From Eublepharis macularius (taxonomy: Eukaryota; Chordata; Lepidosauria; Squamata; Eublepharidae): a stretch of 64,000 bases of DNA. The notes beneath the pieces are model-generated. The model ran no database searches. It was not told the DNA's origin and worked only from the letters and a program-made list of their open reading frames with translations. Position numbers and translations under genes: made by a program. The number at the start of each line of letters is the position of its first letter. The first letter of the stretch is position 1. The stretch covers positions 24,177,232 through 24,241,231 of the forward strand of contig NC_072794.1 in the NCBI RefSeq assembly GCF_028583425.1, in the 5' to 3' direction. Of the stretch, positions 10,638-22,500 are shown piece by piece.

Positions 10638-13306
10638 GTGAAAATAAATGGCACACTATTGAATGCTTTGTTCCAAATAGCCTGCATAGGAAATCTGGAA
10701 CTTAAGGTCATTGCCACAGGGATCTTGAAGTGTTGGACCCTGAGAAAAGGGGAAAGTTCTACTTTTTCTCAGAAGAACTTATTTGGCAATAAATATGGTG
10801 AAATCTCAGAGTCTCTGGGTGAGTATTATCACTTTTCTGTAAATATTCTAAATCAGCAGGCTGTGTTTTAATTATTTCAAGGCAGATTGCACCCTGTGAG
10901 TCTGTACAATCAGTTCCACAGACATTTCAATATATATGTAATAGGTTATATACATGCAAATTTGCAAAGGTTTATACCAGGAGTAATCCTACAGAATTCA
11001 AAAAATGCTGAAACTGAGCATAAACAATACTCAGACTGACATATGAAACAACATAGGAAATCCCCCATAGGATCATACTTACAGCAGTAGTAGTAAAGTC
11101 TATAGTCATGCTCTATCCATTTACTAATGCAACTCTTTGAGATTGCTTCCTTATCTTGAAGCCCTCCTATCTGAGTAAAAAAAGCCCTGCATAATTTGTT
11201 GAAAGTAATGGTAGCAGTAGAATGAATTGCTAATTTTAAGACTCTGGACTTCATGATCATATGAGGTGTGTGTGTGCACGCGCGCATGCTGAGCTCTCCT
11301 TAGACAATAACTTCAGCTGTCAGCACAGAATGAACATTCCACAACCTTGGCCCTCTACACATGACCCCTCCCATGTTCAGTCATCACATGGAGGGAGCAG
11401 GTATAGACGTGATGGCCCCTCACCCTCCTCTGCACAATCACCAAACCATGAGCATAGCACCTAGACATGGCAGAAGTGTGCGCATGTATGTTGGCATAGA
11501 TCTACCTTTCATCCAAGGTGCCTTCTTGCTGCCTAAGGAAACTTCCTCTGACTTCCTTGGATCTCCCATTGGAAGAAGAGTCATTGAAATTGGAGGAAGC
11601 CTCCTTCAGCTGGAACGTTGCTTGTTGGAGTGGTAAGCTAAGGATAGGGTCCATCTCATTCCTTCTCTGTGATGACGGGTGCTGCTTTCCAAAAGTTCTT
11701 GGTCACAGTGCCAATGGTGCCAGTGTGTGTGTCCCCTTCTCCTCTGAGTGTGGGTGCCATGCTTGCAAGCAAATGGTCAAATGGAGATGGGGAATCTTCC
11801 TTTTCTCTATCCTGAATCTATTGCTCATCAACCTCACTGGATGCCCTAAGTTTTAATATTATGGGGGAGGCAGAAAACATTCTCTCTGTCCAATATCTGC
11901 AGTCCATGCATAACTTTATCATTATATTCTCCCTTGGTTGTGTTTTTGCTAAACTTTTTTTAAGTGTCCTCTGTGTACCTCTTTGAATCTTCTCCAAAGG
12001 GTACAAGAGGAGGAGTTTGCACAGCTAGAAATCCATCTAACTATAATACAAACAATGGACCACAGTGTAATGTTTCCAACAACACAGCACAGCCACTGTG
12101 TGGTCCGTAACTACTCAAGCCCACACCTCCACAACAGACAAAGGTTGGGCTACAGAGTGGTTCTGCTCCAGGAGCAGGGGATGGATGAGGTCCAGGGCAG
12201 TTATCTCCGCCACCACATGAATGCCTGCCTCCTGAGCCTTCCCCGTTTCCTTTTCTTGGCAGTTCCACCAACTCCGAGGGAACAACCTCCTGAAGGGGAG
12301 TCTGGCTGGAAGTTCCATTCCCACTCACAGCAGCCTCGGTGCTTGGGACTCAAGCTCCTACGCACTAGGACATTGCAGGCCTAGCAACGCACTACGCAGG
12401 GGTCATTGGAGAGGATTAGGAAGTGCTGCCAAAGTGTGGGCCTGAAGAGGTTGGGATCTGGAGGAGCTGGATGTTTCTCCAAGACCCCCCGATGCACTGA
12501 GATCCCTCCTCCTCCTCCTCCTCAAAAAGTTTTAGCAGATACCCTTCCTCTGGCAACACTGACAACTCTTCTGCTTCCTCCTCCATCCCCATAAGCGGAT
12601 CTTGAGAAAGAGGCTCTGACTATGAGACCTCCCCACTATTGCTGGATACCAGTGGGCCAGCAGGATGAGCTTGGGACTTCTCCCCCCCCCCCACGTCCAG
12701 CTTTGCAACTCACTCTAACCTTCATGGAGCTAATAAGAAGAGCCCTCAGCCAAGGAACCCACTAAGCTTGGCCCCTGAGGCTGGCGCTGCTACAGAGACT
12801 GGGGTGGGAGAAAAGGCCCCTGACCCACCACACAGAGGCACCTTCCCAGGCAGGACAGGTGCCCAAAATAAGAAGTAATATAACAAACGAAAGAAACAAG
12901 AAGAGTTTGAGCCCTCAGCTGAGGAACCCACTAAACTTGGCCCCTGAGGCTCGTGCTGCCAGAGATTGAGGTGGGAGAAAAGGCCCCTGACTCACCACAC
13001 AGAGGCACCTTCCCAGGCAGGACAGGTGCCCAAAATAAGAAGTAATATAACAAACGAAAGAAACAAGAAGAGTTTGAGCCCTCAGCTGAGGAACCCACTA
13101 AACTTGGACCCTGAGGCTCATGCTGCCACAGAGATTGAGGTGGGAGAAAAGGCCCCTGACCCATCACACAGAGGCACCTTCCCAGGTGGGACAGGCACAC
13201 AAAATAAGAATAAGAAAAAAATCAAAAAGAAGAGTAAGAGTGTGTGAACCCTCAGCACCCTAACTCAGCATCCACGCACCTTTCCAGACAGGAAAGGTGC
13301 TCAAAA

Positions 13307-13337
<31 letters not shown>

Positions 13338-13469
13338 AAGAAAGGAAAGTGTTAGCCTTCAGCAGAGAAACCCACTAAACTTGGCCCCAGACCCAGGCAG
13401 TGGCCCTGAGACTGGAGGAGCACCCTAATTGAGCACCCGGACACCTCACCAGCTAGAAGAAATGCTCAA

Positions 13470-13556
<87 letters not shown>

Positions 13557-16500
13557 AAAGAAAAAGATGTGAGCCCTCAGCAGAGGAACCCACTAAGCTG
13601 GGCCCCAGAGCCTAGCAGTAGCCTGAGACTAGGGTGGGCACCCAGACACCTTCCCAGCCAGAACAAGCGCTCTACAGAAGAAAGACACTCAGCAACAACT
13701 CCACCCAAATGCTCCCAAATCCTCCCTCTCTCCATCTTTCCACAACAGTTCCTGCCTTTCTCTCTGCTTGCTGCAAAGTGAAAGCATGTGGCTGAGAGCT
13801 GTGTCTTATATACTGCACACTCACATAGAGCAGAATGAGAGCTCTCTGGTTTGCAGGCAGAGCTGCCTAGCAAGGTTTTGAGGGCTAAGATTGGTGTTCC
13901 TAGAGCTACAGAAGGTCTCCATCCCCTCCGTTGCATAAGGAATTAATGCTTGCTCCTTGCTCTACAGAGCAGAATGGGAACTCTCCAGTTGGTACGGAGA
14001 CAGGGCCGGTGCCACCATTGAGGCAGTGAGGTGGGGGCTGCACTGCCAGCGCCAGGGTCTCTGGTGCCTGTGGCAACCCCCCTCCTGCGCGCGCATGGCA
14101 CGCACGCACCACGGACTGCACGATGACGTCATCGCGCAGCACAAGCCAGGGCATTCGCCGGTGGGTGGCTGGGGTGGCGGGCAGAGGCTGCTCCATGCTC
14201 TGCATGCCACCCTGGCAGCGGCTCGTGGCTGCTGCACCCGGCTGGGGGTGTGTGGCGGCGGTGGCAGCAGCATGGGGCTGGCTGGCTGCAGCAGCTGCAG
14301 GCCAGCCACGCCAGCTCTGCGGTGCACGCCTCCGCCCCCGACACCCCCTTCGGCACCTCTCCAGGGCCCTCGCGCCTGAGGCCACTGCCTATCTGGCCTC
14401 TATGGGCACGCCGGCCCTGGGGGGCTGCAGGTGCCGCGGGGCCAGAAGGGGCACCAGAGGGGGTGCCGGGGGCGAAGGCATGTGTCTTGTGCCGCCTCCA
14501 GCCAGCTCCACACCACCGCCGCCGCCGCTGCCGCACGTCCCCAGCCAGACGCAGCAGCCATGGGCCAGGGATGACAGGCGGCCGGGGCAGCGTGCGGGCG
14601 GCCTCCTTGCACTGCCCCAGCCACCCGCCGGCGGCACTGCGTGATGACATCATCATGTGATGACATCATCACGCAGTCTGGAGCACGCGCGCCCTGGCAC
14701 CGGGGCTGCACAGAGAACTGTCTAGCAAGGTTTCTAGGGCTAAGATTGGTGTTTCCATGGCTGCAGAAGGTCTGCAGCCATTCGTGTCCTCCATTGCCAA
14801 GGGAATTAATGGATTGGCGCCAGGCTGTCTGGCTTCACAAACCAATTATGAAGCGAACAAACCAGTCAAAAAAGTCATGGCGTTTGTGAAAAACGTGGCC
14901 CCACATGTTGCGTGTTTGTGAATTACAAACCAGCCCGGTTCGTGACAAACTTTGGGTCATAATTACGTCTGTGCCCACCTCTAGTTAGCTCTTTCTTACA
15001 AACAGAGATATATGTATGAATGCAAGATATATGTGCCTTCACTGTAACATGTGTACAGAGCCATGTCTCTCTTTTGTACAGAGGCATACCAGTTGGACTT
15101 GTTTTTCTTCTTTTCATTGACCTCTTTCAGCATTTTGTTCACTGGAGGCAACTTACATAAGCCTAAAAAACAGGAGGAGAAGGATTTTTTTTAAAACCAA
15201 CTTGCTTTAAAAAAAATTCTTAAAAAGATAAAGAACTCTTTTGCATTGAACAACAAGGCATAGGATATCGCCATGCTAAACCACAGAACCATGGCCAGGG
15301 AGTGGAGGAGAGGCATATTATGTGGCGGTACTCACAGTGGGTGTTCCTGTGATTTGCTTGTATTTGAGTTGGGTTGGGGTTGTGGGTGGGAGCTAGAGGG
15401 AATCTTTGTCCAGGCCATTCTGGTGGATGTGGCTTCCCTAAAGATGTTCTGACTGCTGCTTAACATCACAGCCTCTCTACATGTTACTTCTTTTACAAGT
15501 TCTCCATGAAACCATGTCATGCTCCGCACAGATAAACACCACCTCGGGGATTGGATTTTATTTTTTAAGAAGTATGCACATTGGCTCAGAAAGCTACCAC
15601 TGGGGGAGGGAAAGCTCCTGTCTTTCTCCCAAGCATTTCCCCCCATGCAAAAATACTGCAGATGGGAGTCATTTACCCATTTCTACTGCCAGTTTGGCAG
15701 AAGAAAGAGAATAACTCTCTCACCTTGCACTGTTTTTACATGAGGAAAAAAGCTTGGAAGAAAGGCAGGACCTCCCCTGAAAACAGCTTTCCAATTTCAT
15801 TAACTCTTTTTATAAAAAAAATATTTATTTATGTATTTATTTATATTTATATTCCGCCCTCCCCGCACCAGCAGGCTCAGGGCAGATTATATTCATAAAT
15901 ATTAAAATTCACAGTTTCTCAAATTAAAAGCACAATACAATAAATAATAGAAGTCAATACCCTATCTGATGTGTGTCTGTGCAGAGCACAGGTTGCCTCC
16001 ATCGAGAACTAGTAAAAGAAGTAATGTGTAGAGTGACTATCAGTTTTTGCTTGTGGGATGAAGCAAGGTTTTATGTACAACAGACCGAAAATCAGATGGC
16101 TACTCAAGTAGTTCGTACTACAAAGTGGGAAATAGTGTAAATTATTGTCCTAATCTAGTTACGGAAATCCCCAACACAAATCAATTTTCAGTCAGTCTAA
16201 TAAAGGAGATAATCTATGTGCACACTGTCGTATCTGCAGATTCTCTCTCTCCATTGAAATTAATTGTGGTATTTATATGCATGAGAAATACCCAGGACTT
16301 TTGTAGTGGGGTTGCCTCTTTTTTTACTCAGACTTAACTGAGAGCTTCTGTCTTTTAAAACTGGTTTTACAGTCTGCTTCTAGTTTGTGGGCTGTTCTAC
16401 AAATATTATTTTAGGATGCCGAATGTTGTTTTATGCAGTTTTTATACCCCTGGCTTCTTTCTATGGCTTGTTTTAATATTAATCATTCTTATGCTGTTCC

Positions 16501-19500
16501 TTTTATGATTTTACAAGGACTTGCTGAGGGATCTCGTTTTCCCTTGACCCCCCCATTTCCTATTTCCCTTCCCTGACAGCCGCCAAGACCCTCCCCTGCC
16601 TCCTTGTCTTCTCCTCATCTATCAGCCAACCTACTTTTGCCTGCTCCTATCTTCGTCCTTCCCACCTTCCCTCTCCTGGCAGCCTCTCCATGGGAAAAGT
16701 CTGGCCCAGTTGTGCATTGACCTTTGACACTGGACTGCATGGTGAGGGTAGTATGTCCCCAGTGGTCACCACCACCAGGCCTGTCCCTGCTGAGTCCTCC
16801 TCTATTGGGGAACATGAAATGAGAGGTGGATGGGAAACTCCCGAGGGCTGTTTTGTTCAAATTTACCTCTTCTTCCCTCGCTTTCCTACCTCAGCTTTGC
16901 TCAGCAATATTACTATTGTTGCCTAGCAATCTCCAAAGTTGTGACTGAGAGCTCTGTGAACATTACTTTCTTAAAGCTACAGGCATTTTTTTATTTTAGG
17001 GAGTTTCAATCCTCCAATGTATTGTTTCTAAGATTTTAAATAGTTTTGCAAACTTGGAGTTGCTTTTAAATTTGTAGAGAAACATCCCGTTCCCCGCCCC
17101 CATCTCTCCCTAGCTCCATTTTGGTGATCTATGAATTCACACTCTGTGGCTCACTTCAGAATGAGATATATGATTGCATTGCTTTTACTTTGTGCCTCAG
17201 TGTAGGGAGAACATTGGAGAGGAAGCATATAAAATCTCCAAATAAATAAACCAATGTTTGGCCTAAATAATAATAGGAAAATATTTTACAGCTGATGTAT
17301 ATTTTGCAATGTACACTTGTTTCCTCAGTTTTTTATATAGTTGGCTTCATGTGGATAACCCACATATGAGGATGAGGTCTCTAAGTGCTCAGGGGACTCC
17401 TGAGGTATTCATAAAAATATGATTTTTTAAAAAAAGGATGGGAAAGAAAGACAGCAATAAAGCTTAATGGAGACTAAGGATGCCCCAAGAGGGATGGAAA
17501 GCTGAGAGCAGTTTTTTGAGCCTGTAGAGATATAAGCAGCAATGTGGGAGAGGTAAAAACAATGGCCGGGATCCCACAGACCCAATGGAAGAAGCTGTCC
17601 TGTTTAAAACATGTGGTTTAGGGGAAGGCACCTTCTGTCTCGAGAAGGTGCTGCATTTATGTGGGATCCAGCCCCAGAAACATGACCTTGGTTTTATGGA
17701 ATTATTGTTTTTCATCCTACTTACCATTAAAGATACGGGTGACCCAACGTGCTTGAGTTTCCACAAGTGGCATAACTGCCCCAAAAGGCTTGAGGAAGCC
17801 TATGATGGCCAGCGTGGGCTTTTCTAGCCGAGGTGGGAAAATGTATTTGTACAAGGAGGCGTGTTTGTTTTCAACCTTAATAATGGACTCATCAAAGAAA
17901 GGAAAAGAAGGTTTGTAGCCCGTGGCAAAGACAACAATATCCACTTCCTCTGCCTCTTGACTGTCCTTGAACATAACAGCGTTTCCCTTGAACTTCTTCA
18001 CACTGGGCCTGACAGACACCTTCCCATTGAAGATGTATCCAGGCAGTTCCTCATTCAATACTATGTCTCCCATCACAGACCTACCGGGGTGTGGGTGAGG
18101 GAAAGACAAAGAAAGAGACATTAGTATTTTGGCGATAAAGTTGAACATTGTTTTACAAAATGAGATGAAGGGTCTCAAGTTAACCTTTCTTCAATGGCTT
18201 TCTTTTTTTTTTGCTACTCATTCTGAAACTATATAGGACAAGTCTGCTCTGTCAAGCATCTATGTTCTCCAGTATCTTGCTTTATTGCAGGAGCCCGTCA
18301 GACACTTCCAGGAAGAGCACAAGCAACGCATGAGTTAAACAGACCATTCTCGTTGTTGGCCTCTCAGCATTTCTTATTCTCAGGTATGCTGCCTCTGAAT
18401 ATGGCAGTGTCATTTATCATAGCTATTTCCCAGAAGGTTTTAAACGCCTCTCAGCCAATGCTACGCTGTCTGTAGTGGCAATGAATTCCAAACACAGAGC
18501 TGAAGAAGTCTGTTCTGAAAGAACAGCTAATCAACCCCAGTTTGAATGTTCTGAGGAAAGGCAAAACAAACCCCAATCTACTTACTTACCAAGATTACCT
18601 TGAGTTCCAGAATAAAATAAAATAAAATATTGGAAGAATCAAAAATTATACAACAGTTCCATGTATGTATAGAAGAAATCTCTATAAACCCAGGGCAATC
18701 CATAGGTTTGCAGAAAAAAGCTTTAAAAATGGTTAAAGAGGGTAAAAAATAAAACAAAAAATGTCATCTCATAAAATTACCTCACAAGATTCTGGTAGCC
18801 ATTTTGAATTGACTAGGCAACCAATGTTATGACTAATTGCTGAGATTATCCAAAATGCCTGCCACGGTTTTATTTTAAAAAATTGAGGTGAGTTGAGGAG
18901 AAAGAAAAAGTGGGAAGGCTGGAAGAACAAGAAGGAAGATCAGGATGGGGACAAATGAAGCTGGAGTGAAGGGAAGAGAGAAATAAAAATGGTTCCGCAA
19001 ATGGGCCAATTTTCAAAGAATCAGCTCTGAATGGAGTGTGAGAGTACTCCTGCGGCTGGTGTAACATGATTTATAATTCTGGAAGTGACATTGTCGTGCA
19101 AGGGCCAGGAGCATGCATGAGCAAATAAAAGACATGGGAGAGTAAGGAGACCTGGCAATTCTAAGTGGCCTATCTACTTAGCATATGCCATCAGAGAATT
19201 CAGTGAAACTGATTATTTGCCGTTCATATTCTTTGCAGTGAGGCTTGCACAAGAGAACTGTAACAAAATATTTGTATACTAGGTTCTCTGATACCTGAGA
19301 TGGCTCCTAAGACTCATACAAATACCTTAAATAAATTAATAACAAAACAATACTTTCTTGATCAATTGTGCGACCACTGTTCATCAGGAAGCGGATTTAG
19401 ATTTTCCACTTGAGGGATCAAAATGCCTCATACCATTTTCTTCTGTGGAGTCCTTTGCTGAGAATGTTGAATTAATTTTGGGAATACACCTTAGAAATTC

Positions 19501-22500
19501 CCATCCCTCATGGACACACATACACTATAACTCCATTTTTGTTCTTTACATTTTCTTTTCCCACCTCAACTTCCACTTTAGCCCCAAGTACCTGTCCTTT
19601 TGGACCACCCCATAATTTGCACGGTTAAGCTGCTGGTTCTCTCGAAGTATGATGAGCCAGCCAGTCACGTGGGCAGGGAGGAAATTTCGAATAAAAGTCA
19701 AAAAACGAGTGAGGAACACCATGTCCCATGGGTAGCCGTTATCAAACACCCGACTCATCACCCTAGCACTTTTGTTTGTGCTGAACATCACCTAGAAAAA
19801 AGACAAGATTTTGAAAACACAGCAGCATCTGCTGATAAGCAACAGCCAAAATACATAAGCAAGACCATAGACTTAAATGAGCTTTAGAGTGTAAACTACC
19901 TAAAAATTATTTGAAGCAAAGGCAAAAAGACCTTGCCCCTGTTCACAGAAGGGTACACATTCTTGGTGAGCCTGGCAGTTAGACAGAATGTGGTAAAAAT
20001 CAATGGAGTAGAAACAGACCTTAGTGGACCAAAAGGCAGAGCCCAAAGAAAATTCTCTACAGTCTCTGCTTGTGCTTTCAAGCCTCCTGCCACCAAACAT
20101 TAAAATACACAAACAATAACAAAGATCAACATAAATTGGACTAAACCTGTGCCACTCACAGAAAACAGGAAATACATTAACCTGCATTCACAACTCAAGA
20201 AAGTGAGCCAAGCTGCTGACTACAAGTCGAGTCATAAAATGATGAAGAAATCATGCAGAAAACATGTTTTATAGATGGACAACACTGAGACAAAGACTGG
20301 GGCCTAGAAAAATTTTAAGTATGTAGCAAAGAATCTAATATACAAAAAGAGTATAATCTCATGCAGAAGCCACGATGAACATCACATTTCTGAAAGGTGG
20401 GATATGCATTTTCAAAATAAAATTAATAATTCAGAAGGTACACAGAGATACACAGATATAATTCAGAAGATACACAGAGATAATTGAAAAACCCAAAGGC
20501 ATCAGATTGTATCAAAGAATTGGACTTCCGGTTTGGGATTCATGGAGGTCTAACGCAGCTCCATTTGCGGAGCTGACCGGACTGCCGTTTTAACCGGCCG
20601 GAGGGGTGAAAATAACCCGCGGCCGACTGCTCTCAGGCGGGGAGCAGGCAAAGAACGCTCAAGACCCTAGGGTGAGCTAGATCTCGGACGAGGGGGGGCT
20701 CTACTCAATGAGTCTCCCCCCCGATCCTTGAGGTCCCACCTTGCGACGGGTCGGCTATAATCTCTGCGGCAGTTTTGGGGCCAATTCGGCTGGCATAAGA
20801 CCTACATACCCAAGCTTCGATCGGGGAGGGAAGTTGAGAGGAGAATTCAAGATCGAAACAGCGATTACAACCCGAGAAAGTTGAAGAGAAGGTAAAGATC
20901 GCTATCTCTTGAAACGGGACAGATTGACAAAAACAGAGAGGAAAGAAAGTAGATTTTTAAACTGCAACAGACTAGTGAAAAGGAGGTGAAGACTCGGCAG
21001 GAGTTGTATTTTAAAAGAGACTAAGTTTAAAGAAGTTATTACAAAAATCGGACTATTGTTTTGAATACCTGTGGTTTTGGAGCTGTGGGAAAAAGACACC
21101 ATCGCGAGACCTGCTGTGGGAAGACGGGAGACAGGAAGTGCGTAACAACAATAGAGTGGCTGGAAAGAAGCGGCCCTTGCCGAAGGACAGGAAGTAGGGA
21201 ATCGCCATTTTTGAAAGGGGAAGGGTCGCGGCTTCAGCGGAAGAGGAAGTAGGCCATTTTGGATTACAACAACATAGAGAAACCATAGAGAAAAGACGCC
21301 CGACATTTTGGATACTTAGAAATTTAATTTTGGCAAAGATTGGGACATTTGAAAAAAAGGAAAACGTTTAATTATACGCCACGGAGCTAAGGAAGAGAGC
21401 GGATTCGTGGGAGCGAGCTAAAGCAAGCCCCACGATGTCGAAAAAAGAGTGGCAATCGGCAATAGAGAATCTGGACAAAAAACTTGTAGACATGATGAAA
21501 GAACTTAAGGACACGAAATTGGAGCTTATTAAGGAGGTTAAAGAAGTTACACAGACAGTAAAGTCGGAGCTGTCAGAAGTGAAAAAAGGCGTGGAAACGA
21601 TTAGTAGTGAATTACAAGGAACGCAGCAGAGAGTCAAAACAGTAGAAGACGCGATGGAGAATTTAATAGACACGCAACAAACAGAGATGAGACTGGTGAA
21701 GGGGAGGATGTCAGTTGCAGAAACTAAACACATGGAGAAGCAGCTTCGTTTTCGTGGTCTGCCAGAAGTGGAAGGGAAGTCAGCGCAAGAACAGATGACT
21801 GAGGTGTTGGCTGAATACCTGGGGAAGGAGGAGGAGGAAATTGTGGCTATCCTAGATGTGGCGTACCGTGTGAACTCGAGAATTGCAACCCAGAGGAAAT
21901 TACCAAGGGATGTGATTGTGCAGTTTACAACTAGAAACATGAAAGAGAGGATTGTGACAAAACAATTTCAAGACCCATTGGAGATTGATGGCAAGACGAT
22001 TATCATAATGAAGGAACTGCCCAGATCAGTGTTATTGGACAGGAAAAAATATAAAGTGCTAATTCAGACTTTGAAGGACATGAATATCAGGTACAGATGG
22101 GAGTTACCGGAAGGAGTGTCCTTTGAGTTTGGAGGGGCAAAAAAACGCATCAGATCTGAGCGGGAGATGGAGAGATTTATTAAGGACAATGAAAAAGACT
22201 TACCAACAAAACCATGAATATGGAGTGTAAAGCATTATCTTGGAATGTAAATGGACTAAACTCACCGAATAAGAGGAAAAATATTTTTCATTGGCTACTA
22301 AAACAAAAATGTGATATTGTTTGTTTTCCGGAGACCCATATCAGAAAACAGGATGTAAAATATTTAAAATCTGGAAAATTGGGCAAAGAATTTGTAGCGG
22401 CCTCCAACAAGAAAAAAAGAGGAGTGGTGTTGTACATAAAAGAGGAGCTGCAGCCAAAATTTGTTATGAGAGATGTGGAAGCTAGATTTGTAGCAGTGGA

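Larger units (their letters stand above)
7763..12030. repeat. Segmental duplication, copy A (FMO 3' end block)
   Basis: Collinear with 58250-61900 in the same orientation, covering part of intron 8, the last exon and about 2.4 kb of 3' flank. Shared landmarks include a short MITE (8055-8258 versus 58528-58725), the SINE at about 9270, the FMO exon and the LINE 3' end beyond it. Copy A has about 500 bases (9440-9940) missing from copy B and carries the AAAG microsatellite that copy B lacks. Confidence 0.85.
12739..13700. repeat. Degenerate ~170-bp tandem repeat array
   Basis: Units begin near 12739, 12909, 13077, 13246, 13350 and 13568. Each starts AGCCCTCAGC(A/T)GAGGAACCCACTAA and passes through a GGCACCTTCCCAGGCAGGACAGG block. 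Later units end in expanded AAG, ATT and ATG trinucleotide runs. The first three are very similar and the later ones diverged and shortened. Confidence 0.85.

Noticed and set aside
10545..10717. Frames of repeated KERKKERK or LSFFLSFF across the AAAG repeat
   Set aside because: Translation of a microsatellite.
13906..14660. Long frames on both strands in the GC-rich nested element
   Set aside because: Low-complexity alanine/proline/histidine-rich translations in several frames at once, as expected from composition.
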